Positions 17,183-25,956 of a stretch of 64,000 nucleotides of DNA are shown here, piece after piece. Each line of letters begins with the position of its first letter. The stretch's first letter is position 1. The stretch is from JBCDHN01 sp964351855. Lineage in GTDB: Bacteria > Verrucomicrobiota > Verrucomicrobiia > Verrucomicrobiales > DEV007. The position numbers and the translations under genes are program-made. Under the pieces are notes generated by a model. That model had not been told where the DNA came from. It saw only the letters and a list, made by a program, of their open reading frames with translations, and searched no databases. The stretch spans positions 1-64,000 of the forward strand of contig CAYGQD010000001.1 in the NCBI GenBank assembly GCA_964351855.1. Reading direction: 5' to 3'.

Positions 17183-18573
17183 GGCATGAGAATCGGTTTC
17201 AAGTCAAGAATGTCAGCCGTAGTCGGTCTCACCCACCCCGTTTCGGTGTCAATCCAGATCCAGGAGGATGAAGTTTTGAGCAGATTCATCTTCTGGTTCG
17301 GAAAATAGTGTCTTGGGTATTGCTCGGACTGACGGGATCTTGGGTAGAGTGGTTGCTCGAGGATTCGCTCTGCCTCCTGCCCTGAGCCGATCCGGTAAAA
17401 CCAACTCCCTCGATAGGCGGTGTCCGGCACGTCGCTTACGAGCAACACCGCATCCTCGCTTAGCCATTCCATCCCGGTAATCGGAAATTCTGGCAAGTCC
17501 TCCACCTTTCCACTGTCAATTTCAATGGCCGTTAGGCCGAATTGAGACCTCCGAATGATCGTATACTGGTGTCCATACGAACTACCCAGTAAATCAATGC
17601 CACGCGTCACATCGTCATTGCGAAAGAGACCCTCGAAGGTCGAGGTTGCGTGATCATATCGATAGATTTCGGGCCCAATCGCATAGAGACTGCGCCCTTG
17701 ATCAAGCCAAACTACTCCGCCGGAGTTCACTCGCATTGGAAGCGTCCATTCCTGGAAACTCTTGGTGTCCACGTCAAACACAATCAGTTTGGCCGGCCGA
17801 GTTGGAACGTCTCCGACGACCAGCCGCCCATCAGGTGAGGTGCTGCGATCCACCGGGAGACTACCGGATTCAATTTCTCCGCTTCGTAAATCTACCCAAA
17901 TCATCCCCGTCTGCAGATCGCGAAAGAGGAGAGCTTCTGAGGTCGCGGCTACCAAGCCACTGCTGAAGCTCCGATTCGGGAAGTATCCTACCCGAGTCAC
18001 CGGCCGCTCATCGATCAGAGTCGGTCCCGCCCAGTCAATTTCTGCTCTCCAGATGTCACCTTCCTTCACGTAGATCGCTTCCTTCAAGGTGTCGGTAACA
18101 TACCCAAAAAACTCGTCTCCTCCTGGTAGCTGGAGCCGACCGATCATCCGGCCGTTTTTGTGGTATGACCAGTAGCGAAATTGGCGGCTGACCATGAATT
18201 TGTCCTCGAAAAAAACAATCATCGCGTTGCGATCAAGGTCACCGCCAAAATCGAATTCGATGCCATCAACCATTTTCAGGTCCCCATCGACGAGGTGATA
18301 AATTCTCTCTCCGTTGAGGAAGGCGTTTTCAAGGGAGAGCGTCTTGAGATTGTCTCCATCGCTCACCGTTTCTCCGCCAGGGACGATTTCGACCTCCTCG
18401 ATGGCTTGGGCGTCCTCTGCTGCGCGTTGGGTTTCCTCATGTTGGTTCGCGAGCCTCGACTCGGTTTGCTTCTTCCCAAGCCACCACATCGCAAATAACA
18501 GGGTGCTCCCCATGAAGATGGCGAATGCGACCATCCATTTCGGATATTTTGCCCAAATCTGCCGCCAATTCAT
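17179..18573 (-). CDS. membrane-anchored beta-propeller-like protein
   Basis: A single N-terminal membrane segment (MVAFAIFMGSTLLFAMWWL) follows a short cytoplasmic stretch, so most of the 464-residue protein would be extracytoplasmic. The rest shows repeated beta-strand units of TolB/WD-like type (VWLDQGRSLYAIG, SPDGRLVVGDVP, MEWLSEDAVLLVSD). ATG 18573 overlaps the upstream stop as ATGA, and the downstream HTH gene overlaps its stop as GTGA, so it is translated as part of the relaxase operon. A surface or envelope role during mobilisation is possible but not shown. Confidence 0.65.
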   Translation of the reverse strand: MNWRQIWAKYPKWMVAFAIFMGSTLLFAMWWLGKKQTESRLANQHEETQRAAEDAQAIEEVEIVPGGETVSDGDNLKTLSLENAFLNGERIYHLVDGDLKMVDGIEFDFGGDLDRNAMIVFFEDKFMVSRQFRYWSYHKNGRMIGRLQLPGGDEFFGYVTDTLKEAIYVKEGDIWRAEIDWAGPTLIDERPVTRVGYFPNRSFSSGLVAATSEALLFRDLQTGMIWVDLRSGEIESGSLPVDRSTSPDGRLVVGDVPTRPAKLIVFDVDTKSFQEWTLPMRVNSGGVVWLDQGRSLYAIGPEIYRYDHATSTFEGLFRNDDVTRGIDLLGSSYGHQYTIIRRSQFGLTAIEIDSGKVEDLPEFPITGMEWLSEDAVLLVSDVPDTAYRGSWFYRIGSGQEAERILEQPLYPRSRQSEQYPRHYFPNQKMNLLKTSSSWIWIDTETGWVRPTTADILDLKPILMP

Positions 18574-18986
18574 GATACTTCTTCTTCGCTCCCGAACCCA
18601 TCCGGTGGGGTGATCGTGATTTCCGATATCCAAGTCTCGATCGCATCGCTGTCTTGAAAGTCACTGTCCGCTTCTTTGACCCAGGCGATCCGCTTGGATT
18701 TGAGATGATGAAAAAGCTTGTCGCCTAATCCTCGGCCCTTGAGAGAGACGAGAAAACCACCAAACTCAGCATCAAGAATCCCACTGTCCGGATCATAGTT
18801 GAACCAGGTTAAGTCACCATAGGCAAAACAGGTCCGCAGACCGTCCCGGAAACGGATCTCAAGGAAATTCTCATGAATTCCTTCCCCTGAAATGACGGAG
18901 TAAAACTTGTCCGCGAGGTCGCTCCCCACCGATTCGTTCCCCTTTCGTTCCTTCAGAATCGCATCAATAGTTTTCTGGCTGCTCAT
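18570..18986 (-). CDS. hypothetical protein in the relaxase operon
   Basis: A 138-residue acidic protein (pattern LEIRFRDGLRTCFAYGDLTWFNYDPDSGI) without recognised domain, signal or membrane segment. Its ATG overlaps the relaxase stop (ATGA at 18986-18983), and its own stop overlaps the next start, so it is translationally coupled on both sides. The position directly after the relaxase suggests an accessory role in mobilisation; that is inference. Confidence 0.65.
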   Translation of the reverse strand: MSSQKTIDAILKERKGNESVGSDLADKFYSVISGEGIHENFLEIRFRDGLRTCFAYGDLTWFNYDPDSGILDAEFGGFLVSLKGRGLGDKLFHHLKSKRIAWVKEADSDFQDSDAIETWISEITITPPDGFGSEEEVS

Positions 18987-21900
18987 CGCTTCTTAATGGG
19001 TTTCACTTGGGGTTTCTGTTTTACGGGTTTTTTCTCTTTTTGGGGAGCCTCTTTCTGCCGAGCCTTTACTCGCATCTTGTGTCCTTTAATCGTCTTGATC
19101 CGATATTGATCACTTCCTCGGATCTTGCGAATCAAGGCTGAGTTGAACGGTTTCTTCAACCCATCGACCGCCGCCTGCTTCGTTTCTGCGATTCTGTTCT
19201 TCCACCCTTCGCGCTTGCTTGGTGGTTTCTTGGAACGCGCTCCTTCTTTTTCCCGGTTCCCTTCCGGGGTTTTTCGTTTCTTAAAGCGCAGCTTGTGCTG
19301 CCCCACAGTTCGGATATGCGAGTTCGACCTGCCGAGAAGTTTTCCGATCAGCTGTTCGCGCTTCGTTGGGACGGTTGCTTTCGGTTTCGGCGCCTCTTTC
19401 TTTTCGTATTGTGGGGTGAGGGGGGGCTTTTTCTCGGCTGGCGTATCACTCTTCGTCCGGTGTTCGGTGGTTTTCAGGAGCGAATGTCCTGGCTTGAGAT
19501 TCTTTGTTTTCTCTTTGCCCAAGTTCGGGCCCGACAGCCCGCGCTGTCTTTCCGCCGATCCTCCTAACCCGCGTCGTTTTTCCAGGTATAGATTCCAGCT
19601 CATATCCGGAGATTTATGCTGGCCCGTGCGCCTGCGATCTTGCAGGAGCTTTTCCACCTGCTTGCCCATTTCCGCTTTGGCGCGATGCTCCTGCAATGCT
19701 TTGCGCCAGCCTGTTCGATTGAGTTCTTGCTGCATGAATTCGTCGATTTCAGATGATGAAAAGTTGGCGAGAGCGAGGCCGGATGGTCTCGCGGAACTCA
19801 CCCCAACCGCTTCTTTGAGAGCTTGCTTGTCGTCGGTGTAGATTTGAATGCGTTCCTGGCCACGGCTAACGGAAACATAAAACTGTTCCAGGCTACTTGC
19901 ACCTGAAGTTTCTGTAGTTTGTGCGACCAGCACGTCGCGCACACTTTTGCTCTGCGCCGAATGCGAGGTCTGGCAGTAGCCATAGTCAAAATGTCCGTTC
20001 GAGTTTGCGATCACTCCTCCGGTCGTCAGTTCCACATCCCCGTTTTTTGTGAAGCCTTTCACGGTCCGGATCTGGCCATTGCTCAACCGTCTCCCATCCA
20101 CGGTGGTTCCGTTTCGGGTGATTCGCAATCGATCACCTTGTCGTAGTCCGATCGACCGCTGCTCGAACACCTGAAAGCGTTCTGCTTCGGCTAGATTCAA
20201 TGCCTGAGGATCCTCTTTGCCCAACCCCGTCACGATAACCTCACCGCGTTCACTCATCCCGCTAACCGTGAATTGTTCCCCCCGAACCGTGCCTTTTCCG
20301 TTTTGATGATACTGAATCATCATCCCGACCGCGTAGTTCTCCGACTCGCGGCGTTGGGTAGGTTCCCAATGAAGATTGTGATAGCGAACCATGGCTCGCT
20401 CGTCCTTGCCGAGTCGCCCTGAATCGAGCAATGCTCTTCGGATCGCCTGCGTCACCTCTTTTCCTTCCTGCCGGGTCGGTGAGACTACCAATGGCGATTG
20501 CTTTCTCCCGCTCAACTGAAGGTAGTGCTTGGCCAGTTCCGCGTAGCGTTCTTCTCGGTCAACGATTTCCCGAATCGCTCCCAGCCGGTCGAGCCGCGCA
20601 AATCCGCTTCCAACCTTTCCTTGTGCGAGGTCGTTCACCGCATCCCTGTATTCCTCCGGTTTCTGTCGTCGGATCTCGGTAATCTCGACCGGCTTTAATC
20701 CGGCAAATTCCTGCATCACCCGAAAAGGATCGCCCCGTGAAACCGGTGCATGTTGCCTGGTATCCCCAGTCAGAATAATTCGGGTGTCCGGACCGACGGC
20801 TTCCATGACCCGCCACATATCGCGGGTTCCCAACAGGCCGGCCTCATCAATCCAGATGACGTGCCCTCGCACCTGCTGCTGGAGTTTCTCATTGCTTAGG
20901 AGATGAGCCACCGTGTTGGCGTCTTTGAATCCCGCTTCGCGAAGGGTCTCTCGCGAGGCGCTCGCGGAGGGCGCAAAGGCAAAGACGTCTCTGCCTCCTA
21001 GCTTGATCGCTTCGACCACTTCCTGCATCGCCGTGGTTTTTCCCGTTCCAGCCCCTCCTCGCATCGCCATGATCCGATCATTCGAGCTGAGAAGAGAATG
21101 GACCGCGAATTGCTGTTCCTCACTCAGAAAGGTTCGCTGGAGCTGGTAGTTCACCGGCATCATCCGACTGCATCGACCTTTGCCTTCTCGGACGGTCGCA
21201 ACCAGAGCGATTTCTTCTGTCAATACCTCCGCAGTTGTGCAGAGCGTTTCCTGGCCGATTCGCTTCACCAACAGCTCGCGGGAAGCCATCTCCTGACCGA
21301 TCTGTGCCGGAGTCACTGTTCCAACTCCATACCGCATCGCTTCCGCGAAGACTCGATTGACTCTTGTCACCGCATCACGAGCAAATTGCTTCTCGAGGGC
21401 ATGATCGACCGCTTCGTGTGGCGTGACCGGAACCCCGGTTCGGCTGAAGGCGAGGTTCTCGATTGCGTTCTGTTCAGGGCTACTGATTCGAGCCCGCCAC
21501 CGTTGTTCTAGCTCCCGACGCGTTAATCCTTTGCGTTTCCCTTCACGAGTCATCGCCCCCAACCCATCTTTGTCCCGATCATCCGTTAACCCGCGTCGTT
21601 CCGCCTCGGCTTCGACGACCTGGGTACGTCGTGAGAATTGATCGATGATCTCTGCTGAAATCCCAATGACCTCCCAGTTGTTTTGGGTCCGCTTCACCGC
21701 GTATCCGAGCTCGGAGACGCGCTTTGCCAACCGAGCGTGGAATGCCGCTTGGTGCATCGGCATATCTTGTCTGGCATCGCGAATTTTGGCGGCTTTCCAG
21801 CGTTGCTCGATTTCGTCATGAGTCGCGTTAAAGACAAAGGCATGAACGTGGAGGTGCGGATCAGGTTCTCCGCCAACCGGCCGGGCCGTGAAGTGAACAA

Positions 21901-22339
21901 ATTCCGCCCAGCACAGATTGCCAGTTGGGCGATCTGCATACGCTCCTTCAATCCGAACTCGGGTGGCCGTTTGGTTCTCGATCTCTGCCATCGTTTCCGC
22001 TACCGATGTGCGAAAAGCTTCTGTCAATCGCGGGTCTTGAGTCATCGCCTGAACCACGCTCAAACTTTTCGGTGCGTGGAAATTGATGTCGAACCCGACG
22101 ATTCGGTTCTTGTCATTGCGCGGTGTTAGCTGGTCGCCAGTCTCAGGGTGAAGGTTGTCACAGAGTCGCTCAAAGCTCTTTTTGTTGACCGAACCTTTCA
22201 GCCCCAAGGCTTCTGCTCCTCGACCAAACCATTTCCCAATTACTTCCTGGCCTTCCGAGTAGTAGTCTTCCCGATTCAAGCCCTTCCCGTAGTAACTTTT
22301 CGCGGCCGCCCCGCTGCTATGGCTCACTACCCTGATCAT
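18983..22339 (-). CDS. MobF-family conjugative relaxase (TrwC/TraI-type) with helicase domain
   Basis: The protein carries both TrwC parts. The relaxase has Tyr pairs at 16/17 and 26/27 (YYGKGLNREDYY) and the three-His metal site in PDPHLHVHAF. The helicase has Walker A MRGGAGTGKTTAM and Walker B HVIWIDEAGLLG, then RecD-like motifs up to VSRGQERIQIYTDD. It would nick oriT, stay covalently bound and unwind the DNA for transfer. ATG 22339 puts the Tyr residues where TrwC has them; the frame is open to 22396. The last 190 residues are Lys-rich and contain a duplicated segment (K-x-x-HK-(L/M)R-x-K). It heads a four-gene operon and lies beside a 235-bp repeat. Confidence 0.92.
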   Translation of the reverse strand: MIRVVSHSSGAAAKSYYGKGLNREDYYSEGQEVIGKWFGRGAEALGLKGSVNKKSFERLCDNLHPETGDQLTPRNDKNRIVGFDINFHAPKSLSVVQAMTQDPRLTEAFRTSVAETMAEIENQTATRVRIEGAYADRPTGNLCWAEFVHFTARPVGGEPDPHLHVHAFVFNATHDEIEQRWKAAKIRDARQDMPMHQAAFHARLAKRVSELGYAVKRTQNNWEVIGISAEIIDQFSRRTQVVEAEAERRGLTDDRDKDGLGAMTREGKRKGLTRRELEQRWRARISSPEQNAIENLAFSRTGVPVTPHEAVDHALEKQFARDAVTRVNRVFAEAMRYGVGTVTPAQIGQEMASRELLVKRIGQETLCTTAEVLTEEIALVATVREGKGRCSRMMPVNYQLQRTFLSEEQQFAVHSLLSSNDRIMAMRGGAGTGKTTAMQEVVEAIKLGGRDVFAFAPSASASRETLREAGFKDANTVAHLLSNEKLQQQVRGHVIWIDEAGLLGTRDMWRVMEAVGPDTRIILTGDTRQHAPVSRGDPFRVMQEFAGLKPVEITEIRRQKPEEYRDAVNDLAQGKVGSGFARLDRLGAIREIVDREERYAELAKHYLQLSGRKQSPLVVSPTRQEGKEVTQAIRRALLDSGRLGKDERAMVRYHNLHWEPTQRRESENYAVGMMIQYHQNGKGTVRGEQFTVSGMSERGEVIVTGLGKEDPQALNLAEAERFQVFEQRSIGLRQGDRLRITRNGTTVDGRRLSNGQIRTVKGFTKNGDVELTTGGVIANSNGHFDYGYCQTSHSAQSKSVRDVLVAQTTETSGASSLEQFYVSVSRGQERIQIYTDDKQALKEAVGVSSARPSGLALANFSSSEIDEFMQQELNRTGWRKALQEHRAKAEMGKQVEKLLQDRRRTGQHKSPDMSWNLYLEKRRGLGGSAERQRGLSGPNLGKEKTKNLKPGHSLLKTTEHRTKSDTPAEKKPPLTPQYEKKEAPKPKATVPTKREQLIGKLLGRSNSHIRTVGQHKLRFKKRKTPEGNREKEGARSKKPPSKREGWKNRIAETKQAAVDGLKKPFNSALIRKIRGSDQYRIKTIKGHKMRVKARQKEAPQKEKKPVKQKPQVKPIKKR

Positions 22340-22445
22340 TCTTAAAAACCTATCACCAAGCAGAAGTTTAGGCGAGCTGTTGTCTGCTTCATTCAACGGA
22401 GAACTATCATCCGCATCCTTGAACGTATCGAGATTTCGGATTGGC

Positions 22446-22679
22446 GGGGAGGGGGCTTTGGGGCCCGAAATGAGCTGGCTCCCGCCCAGGGATTTGAAGG
22501 CTCACCCCGTCCCACCTCATCCCAAACCGCGCGTCATACCCCATTCTCCGAACCAACGCCTCCTCTTCGATGCCACCCATTGAATGAATGTTAGGATCGT
22601 GTTTTCAGCAGGGTAAATGGGACGCATCGATCCGCCTCCAGCCGCTAAGGATGGGGCAACCCGAGCTTCGGATTTGCCC
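22446..22679. repeat. 235-bp imperfect direct repeat, copy B; candidate oriT region
   Basis: This noncoding block starts about 105 bases upstream of the relaxase start and is the partner of 7263-7497. GGCGGG and CCCGCC flank the conserved GGGCCCGAAATG core. MobF relaxase genes commonly lie close to their oriT, so an origin of transfer or a protein-binding locus is a reasonable guess. No nic site can be assigned from sequence alone. Confidence 0.6.
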
Positions 22680-22936
22680 GGGAACAAGATGATGGATCGT
22701 TAGCCCTTTCCAATCATCAAGCAGCCGTTGGTTCGTCTCCGGTGCGAGCTGGTGCTTAATATCGTTGGATTCCTCCTTGATATCCCGGCGGGGCTTTTTG
22801 CGGTTTGTGCATCGCATCGCTGTGACCACGTGCCGCAGCTCGGCGGCTTAGACAGGCTTTTTGCTAGCTCTGTGCAAAATACTTCGGCTTTCAGCCCACC
22901 ATCCAGTCGGGAGGCAGCAATAAGAAGGAGGACCAG

Positions 22937-22996
22937 ATGTCATCAATGCGCGATGTCTCACCCGAGATCGATGTCCTAATTGCTTGGTTCAATTAA
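22937..22996 (+). CDS. possible 19-residue small ORF
   Basis: ATG 22937 follows a near-perfect Shine-Dalgarno (AAGAAGGAGGACCAG) with good spacing and encodes MSSMRDVSPEIDVLIAWFN. It may be a leader peptide or the start of a lost gene. The rest of 22680-23275 contains no recognisable gene. Confidence 0.25.
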   Translation: MSSMRDVSPEIDVLIAWFN

Positions 22997-23275
22997 ACAT
23001 TAATGCGTCTTAATTATTGGAAATTGCAATACGGTTGCGTGGCCTTCTGCCAGCTTTGAACTTCCGAAATTTCGGAAAAACACAATATGTGGACAAAAAA
23101 CTCAATTATCATCTTGCCAGGGCACTACATACGGAGAAGGGTCTGTGTGGCAAATTTGAGAACATCCGACCAAAAATTAACTAACAAGTATTGATTGCTA
23201 ATAAAAATTGAATTCATGAAACGTTCCAATGAATCTCGAAATTCGAACCTCGTCATCTCCCACTCTCCATAAAAA

Positions 23276-23307
23276 GAGCCGAATTCAGCAGCAACTGAAT
23301 TCGGCTC
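23276..23307 (-). terminator. perfect 13-bp hairpin followed by a T run on the minus strand
   Basis: GAGCCGAATTCAG pairs perfectly with CTGAATTCGGCTC across a six-base loop. Reading the minus strand, the stem is followed by TTTTTA, which fits a Rho-independent terminator. No convincing minus-strand gene lies immediately upstream of it, so what it terminates is unclear. Confidence 0.65.
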
Positions 23308-23448
23308 CCAATTTCCCAAGGGTATCGCCCCCTAATTGGGAACTCCACCCGAAGGTAATTTTCGCTAGAACGGAGAATTCACCTAAATCGGGATCGGAGT
23401 CAAGCCGCAAGGCACCGGGGCAAACAACGTGAAAGAATAACCATACAA

Positions 23449-23574
23449 ATGGCTAAAACAACAAAGGCACCTTGCCGTCCACAACGTAGTACGAAGAAGC
23501 CCGGTCCAAAGACCGTCCCCGTGAAACCGCATCGGCGATCAAAGCCGAAGCCAATTCCAGGAAAGTGCTCCTAA
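23449..23574 (+). CDS. small basic Lys/Pro-rich protein
   Basis: ATG 23449 to TAA 23572 encodes 41 residues (MAKTTKAPCRPQRSTKKPG...), with about one third Lys/Arg and many Pro. It could bind nucleic acid. No clear Shine-Dalgarno precedes it (GAAAGAATAACC). It lies just before the GNAT gene. The composition argues for a real protein but the length leaves it uncertain. Confidence 0.35.
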   Translation: MAKTTKAPCRPQRSTKKPGPKTVPVKPHRRSKPKPIPGKCS

Positions 23575-23645
23575 CTTGACCATTGGGAGCAAGGTGCGGA
23601 TCTTACTCTGTGCCTTGCTCCCTCCAAATTGCAGCATCGACCAAG

Positions 23646-24029
23646 ATGATTTTTTCAAGCAATGGGAGCAAGGAACCTGTTTGTTCCGAACAAGTCGGTT
23701 GTCTGTTGATCGCCACCATCGGGCAGCGAGCAAAATTGACCGGAGTAATTCATGACGATGAAGGCTACCTGCTTCTCAGTGACCTCGTGGTGGTCGCAGA
23801 CTACAGAAACAGAGGATTTGGGACTCTCCGACTCAAAGAGGCGGAGCAATTTGCCATTGAAAGGCGGCTATCGAGTCTGCGCGGCAATCTATGCAAGGCC
23901 GATTTGGATTCGAATTCAGCACTTTCTGGTTTCTACAAGAAGCGTGGGTTCGAGATTACCGAATCAATTGCCCCTCCGTTTGTCGCTGGAATCGTAAAAA
24001 GGCTCGATCTACTGGAAACATCTTGCTGA
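23646..24029 (+). CDS. GNAT-family N-acetyltransferase
   Basis: The GNAT core is seen as LLSDLVVVADYRNRGFGTLR (beta4 plus R-x-x-G-x-G) and SNSALSGFYKKRGFEI (motif B). The protein has 127 residues from ATG 23646, which is typical. The substrate is unknown. It sits upstream of the toxin-antitoxin pair, but 346 bases separate them, so it is not an obvious part of that system, unlike the GNAT toxins that pair directly with RHH antitoxins. Confidence 0.75.
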   Translation: MIFSSNGSKEPVCSEQVGCLLIATIGQRAKLTGVIHDDEGYLLLSDLVVVADYRNRGFGTLRLKEAEQFAIERRLSSLRGNLCKADLDSNSALSGFYKKRGFEITESIAPPFVAGIVKRLDLLETSC

Positions 24030-24339
24030 GGAATCAGGCTATTCGCTCGGGGACGCTGCATCTAATCCTGTAACTCCAAGCGGGGTGATCATGATGTTTC
24101 TCATGCCCTTATCTTGAATCACAACGAACTCATTCTCACCAATCGTTTGCTTAGTTGATTTGAACGAATTCAACTCAGTTGCATGTGCTCATGGCACTGT
24201 TGCCATGTGGCGACATCCATGATGTGAAGGAGCAACGCCTAGACCTCGACGATGAGCAATGCCGTCACATGCTCAAGTTCATGAACGCAATCACGAGGGG
24301 AAGTGCAGATGCTGAGGCCAAAAGGCCAAAACGCTGCTA
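24030..24339. other. region before the toxin-antitoxin genes
   Basis: A 39-codon frame from GTG 24224 to TGA 24341 (MKEQRLDLDDEQCRHMLKFM...) has protein-like composition and may be the tail of a lost gene. No start signal is convincing. Nothing else is recognised in this stretch. Confidence 0.3.
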
Positions 24340-24368
24340 TTGATTTTTGAAGCGACTTCTGTTAAAAT
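24340..24368 (+). promoter_or_regulatory. candidate promoter of the toxin-antitoxin operon
   Basis: TTGATT and TAAAAT are separated by exactly 17 bases, fitting a sigma-70-type promoter. The -10 box ends only seven bases before ATG 24376, and no Shine-Dalgarno is present, so the transcript could be leaderless. Confidence 0.45.
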
Positions 24369-24375
24369 TTCCAGA

Positions 24376-24624
24376 ATGGAAGTTAATTTATCACCCGAAT
24401 TGGAGCAGTTCGCCCAGCATCAAGCAAGGGAACACGGGCTCGCTTCCGCCCCCGACTACATCGCGCAGCTTGTTTCCGAACAAGCTCAGCTCGATGCGGA
24501 CAATACCAGCATCGCGCTCGGAATCCAGCAAGCTGAAAACGGAGAGGGGCAACCCCTCGCCGAAGCGATGGATGACCTTCGCCGTGATCTTCATGCGAAG
24601 CATCCGTTCGGACAGCAAAAGTGA
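24376..24624 (+). CDS. ParD-like antitoxin
   Basis: The 82-residue protein starts MEVNLSPELEQFAQHQAREH, the ribbon-helix-helix pattern of ParD/CopG-type antitoxins, and ends with a charged toxin-binding tail (MDDLRRDLHAKHPFGQQ). It would neutralise the following ParE-type toxin and repress the operon. ATG 24376 matches the RHH start; the frame is open to 24340. Its TGA overlaps the toxin GTG start (GTGA). Confidence 0.8.
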   Translation: MEVNLSPELEQFAQHQAREHGLASAPDYIAQLVSEQAQLDADNTSIALGIQQAENGEGQPLAEAMDDLRRDLHAKHPFGQQK

Positions 24625-24929
24625 CTTTTCAGGTTCTCGTTCAGCCACAGGCCAAAGCAGATTTGGCTGCCATTGTCGATTACATCGCGGCTGATTCTCC
24701 AGAGAATGCAGACCGATGGCTCACGATCATGTTGCAGAAGCTTCAAACGCTTGAGCAATTTCCTCTCGCGTTACCACATGCTCGAGAGAGGCCCCATCAC
24801 AAACGCGACCTGCGGCAGCTCGTCCACGGCAATTACCGCATCATCTTCTACGTTGATGATGAAGTCGTGAACGTGGTTTCCGTGCGCCATTCCTCCCGAC
24901 AGCCACACCCTGGCGGGTCGCTTGACTGA
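24621..24929 (+). CDS. ParE/RelE-family toxin
   Basis: The 102-residue protein has the family pattern VLVQPQAKADLAAIVDYIAA near the start, ARERPHHKRDLRQLVHGNYRIIFYVDDEVVNVVSVRHSSR at the end with the usual basic residues. ParE toxins poison DNA gyrase and RelE toxins cleave mRNA; the pairing with an RHH antitoxin favours the ParE type. The GTG start overlaps the antitoxin stop by four bases, a typical coupled arrangement. Confidence 0.85.
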   Translation: MTFQVLVQPQAKADLAAIVDYIAADSPENADRWLTIMLQKLQTLEQFPLALPHARERPHHKRDLRQLVHGNYRIIFYVDDEVVNVVSVRHSSRQPHPGGSLD

Positions 24930-25129
24930 CCGACTTGGTCTGAATGCAATAGAGGAATCGTGCCACTGCGACGGAGTAGCTTGCAGCATCGCGTGAAGCT
25001 TCCCTATCTCAGTAAGAGTCGTTAATATCGATCACTCACACTAACCAATTCAGTGAGGATCCTATTTCAGAACATGATGACAACTATCGACACACCCTTG
25101 AGGAAATCGCCCGAACCAAAGGCTCTCTG

Positions 25130-25849
25130 GTGACCGTCTTCGGCGATTTTTGCCGAATGGTCGCTTGCTGTTATGCCGCAGGTCAGCGGGAAGAAGAGTA
25201 TCAGGAAGTCGCAAAGTGCTATTCACTCGATGAGTTGAACAAGTTTGCCCGAACCATGGCGCTACTCGTCGATGAAATGCAGCAGAAGCCTTTTGAAGAC
25301 TGTCTCGGCCCCTTCTACACCGAAATTGCAGCAAAAAGCACCGTAGCTGCCCGAGGAGAATTCTACACCCCGCAAGCACTGGCTGAAGTCATGGCCCGTA
25401 TCACGGTTGATCCGAAGGATATTATCGCGAAAGGCAAACCGATTACCGTAAGCGATCCGTGCTGCGGAAGCGGAGGTCTGGTTCTATCCTTTGCCAAGCT
25501 TTTTGCTCCCAAGACTCCCGACCAACCCAGTCACATCGATTTGATTCGCGCCACACTCGTCGATGTCAATCCGATCGCCGCTGACATGGCCTACATCAAT
25601 ACCACCCTTTGGGGCATTCCTGCCCAGGTTGTTTGGGGAAACACGCTCACTCTCGAAACCAATGCCGGTTGGAACAATCTCCACTGGGCTCGGGTTGGAG
25701 AAGATCAGCGCCGCTCCACGGAGCACATGGTTACTACCATGAACAACGCTCTGTCCTTCGTTGAAAAGGAACAGCAGCGCCAAGAATCTCCTCCCACACA
25801 CGACGTTACCTTCGAAACGGACGGTGATCAGCTCATGTTTCGGTTGTAG
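25130..25849 (+). CDS. orphan N6-adenine methylase-like protein (HsdM-type core)
   Basis: The protein contains the N6-MTase features GEFYTPQALAEVMARI and motif I DPCCGSGGLVLSFAK, followed by ATLVDVNPIAADMAYIN. I do not find motif IV (NPP-Y/F/W); the equivalent place reads VVWGNTLTLETNAGWNN, so DNA methylation activity is doubtful. The annotated start is GTG 25130, but coding character continues upstream (EHDDNYRHTLEEIARTKG) to about 25064 without ATG, GTG or TTG before a stop at 25013. The gene is therefore 5'-truncated or uses an unusual start. No restriction or specificity subunit is nearby. Similar orphan proteins occur on plasmids and integrative elements. Confidence 0.7.
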   Translation: MTVFGDFCRMVACCYAAGQREEEYQEVAKCYSLDELNKFARTMALLVDEMQQKPFEDCLGPFYTEIAAKSTVAARGEFYTPQALAEVMARITVDPKDIIAKGKPITVSDPCCGSGGLVLSFAKLFAPKTPDQPSHIDLIRATLVDVNPIAADMAYINTTLWGIPAQVVWGNTLTLETNAGWNNLHWARVGEDQRRSTEHMVTTMNNALSFVEKEQQRQESPPTHDVTFETDGDQLMFRL

Positions 25850-25956
25850 TCAACCATCCTTGGCATCGACACCGCGACCTTTTGTTTCTTGTGTTTCCTA
25901 CCAATTCAGGTTCGTCCCGCAGAGAAAGGATTCGGGAGCGCACCAGACGCACGGAG

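Noticed and set aside
19125..19841. Long open frame of 238 codons on the plus strand
   Set aside because: It lies antisense to the Lys-rich tail of the relaxase; the Cys/Phe/Arg-rich composition is what the complement of a Lys/Glu-rich gene gives.
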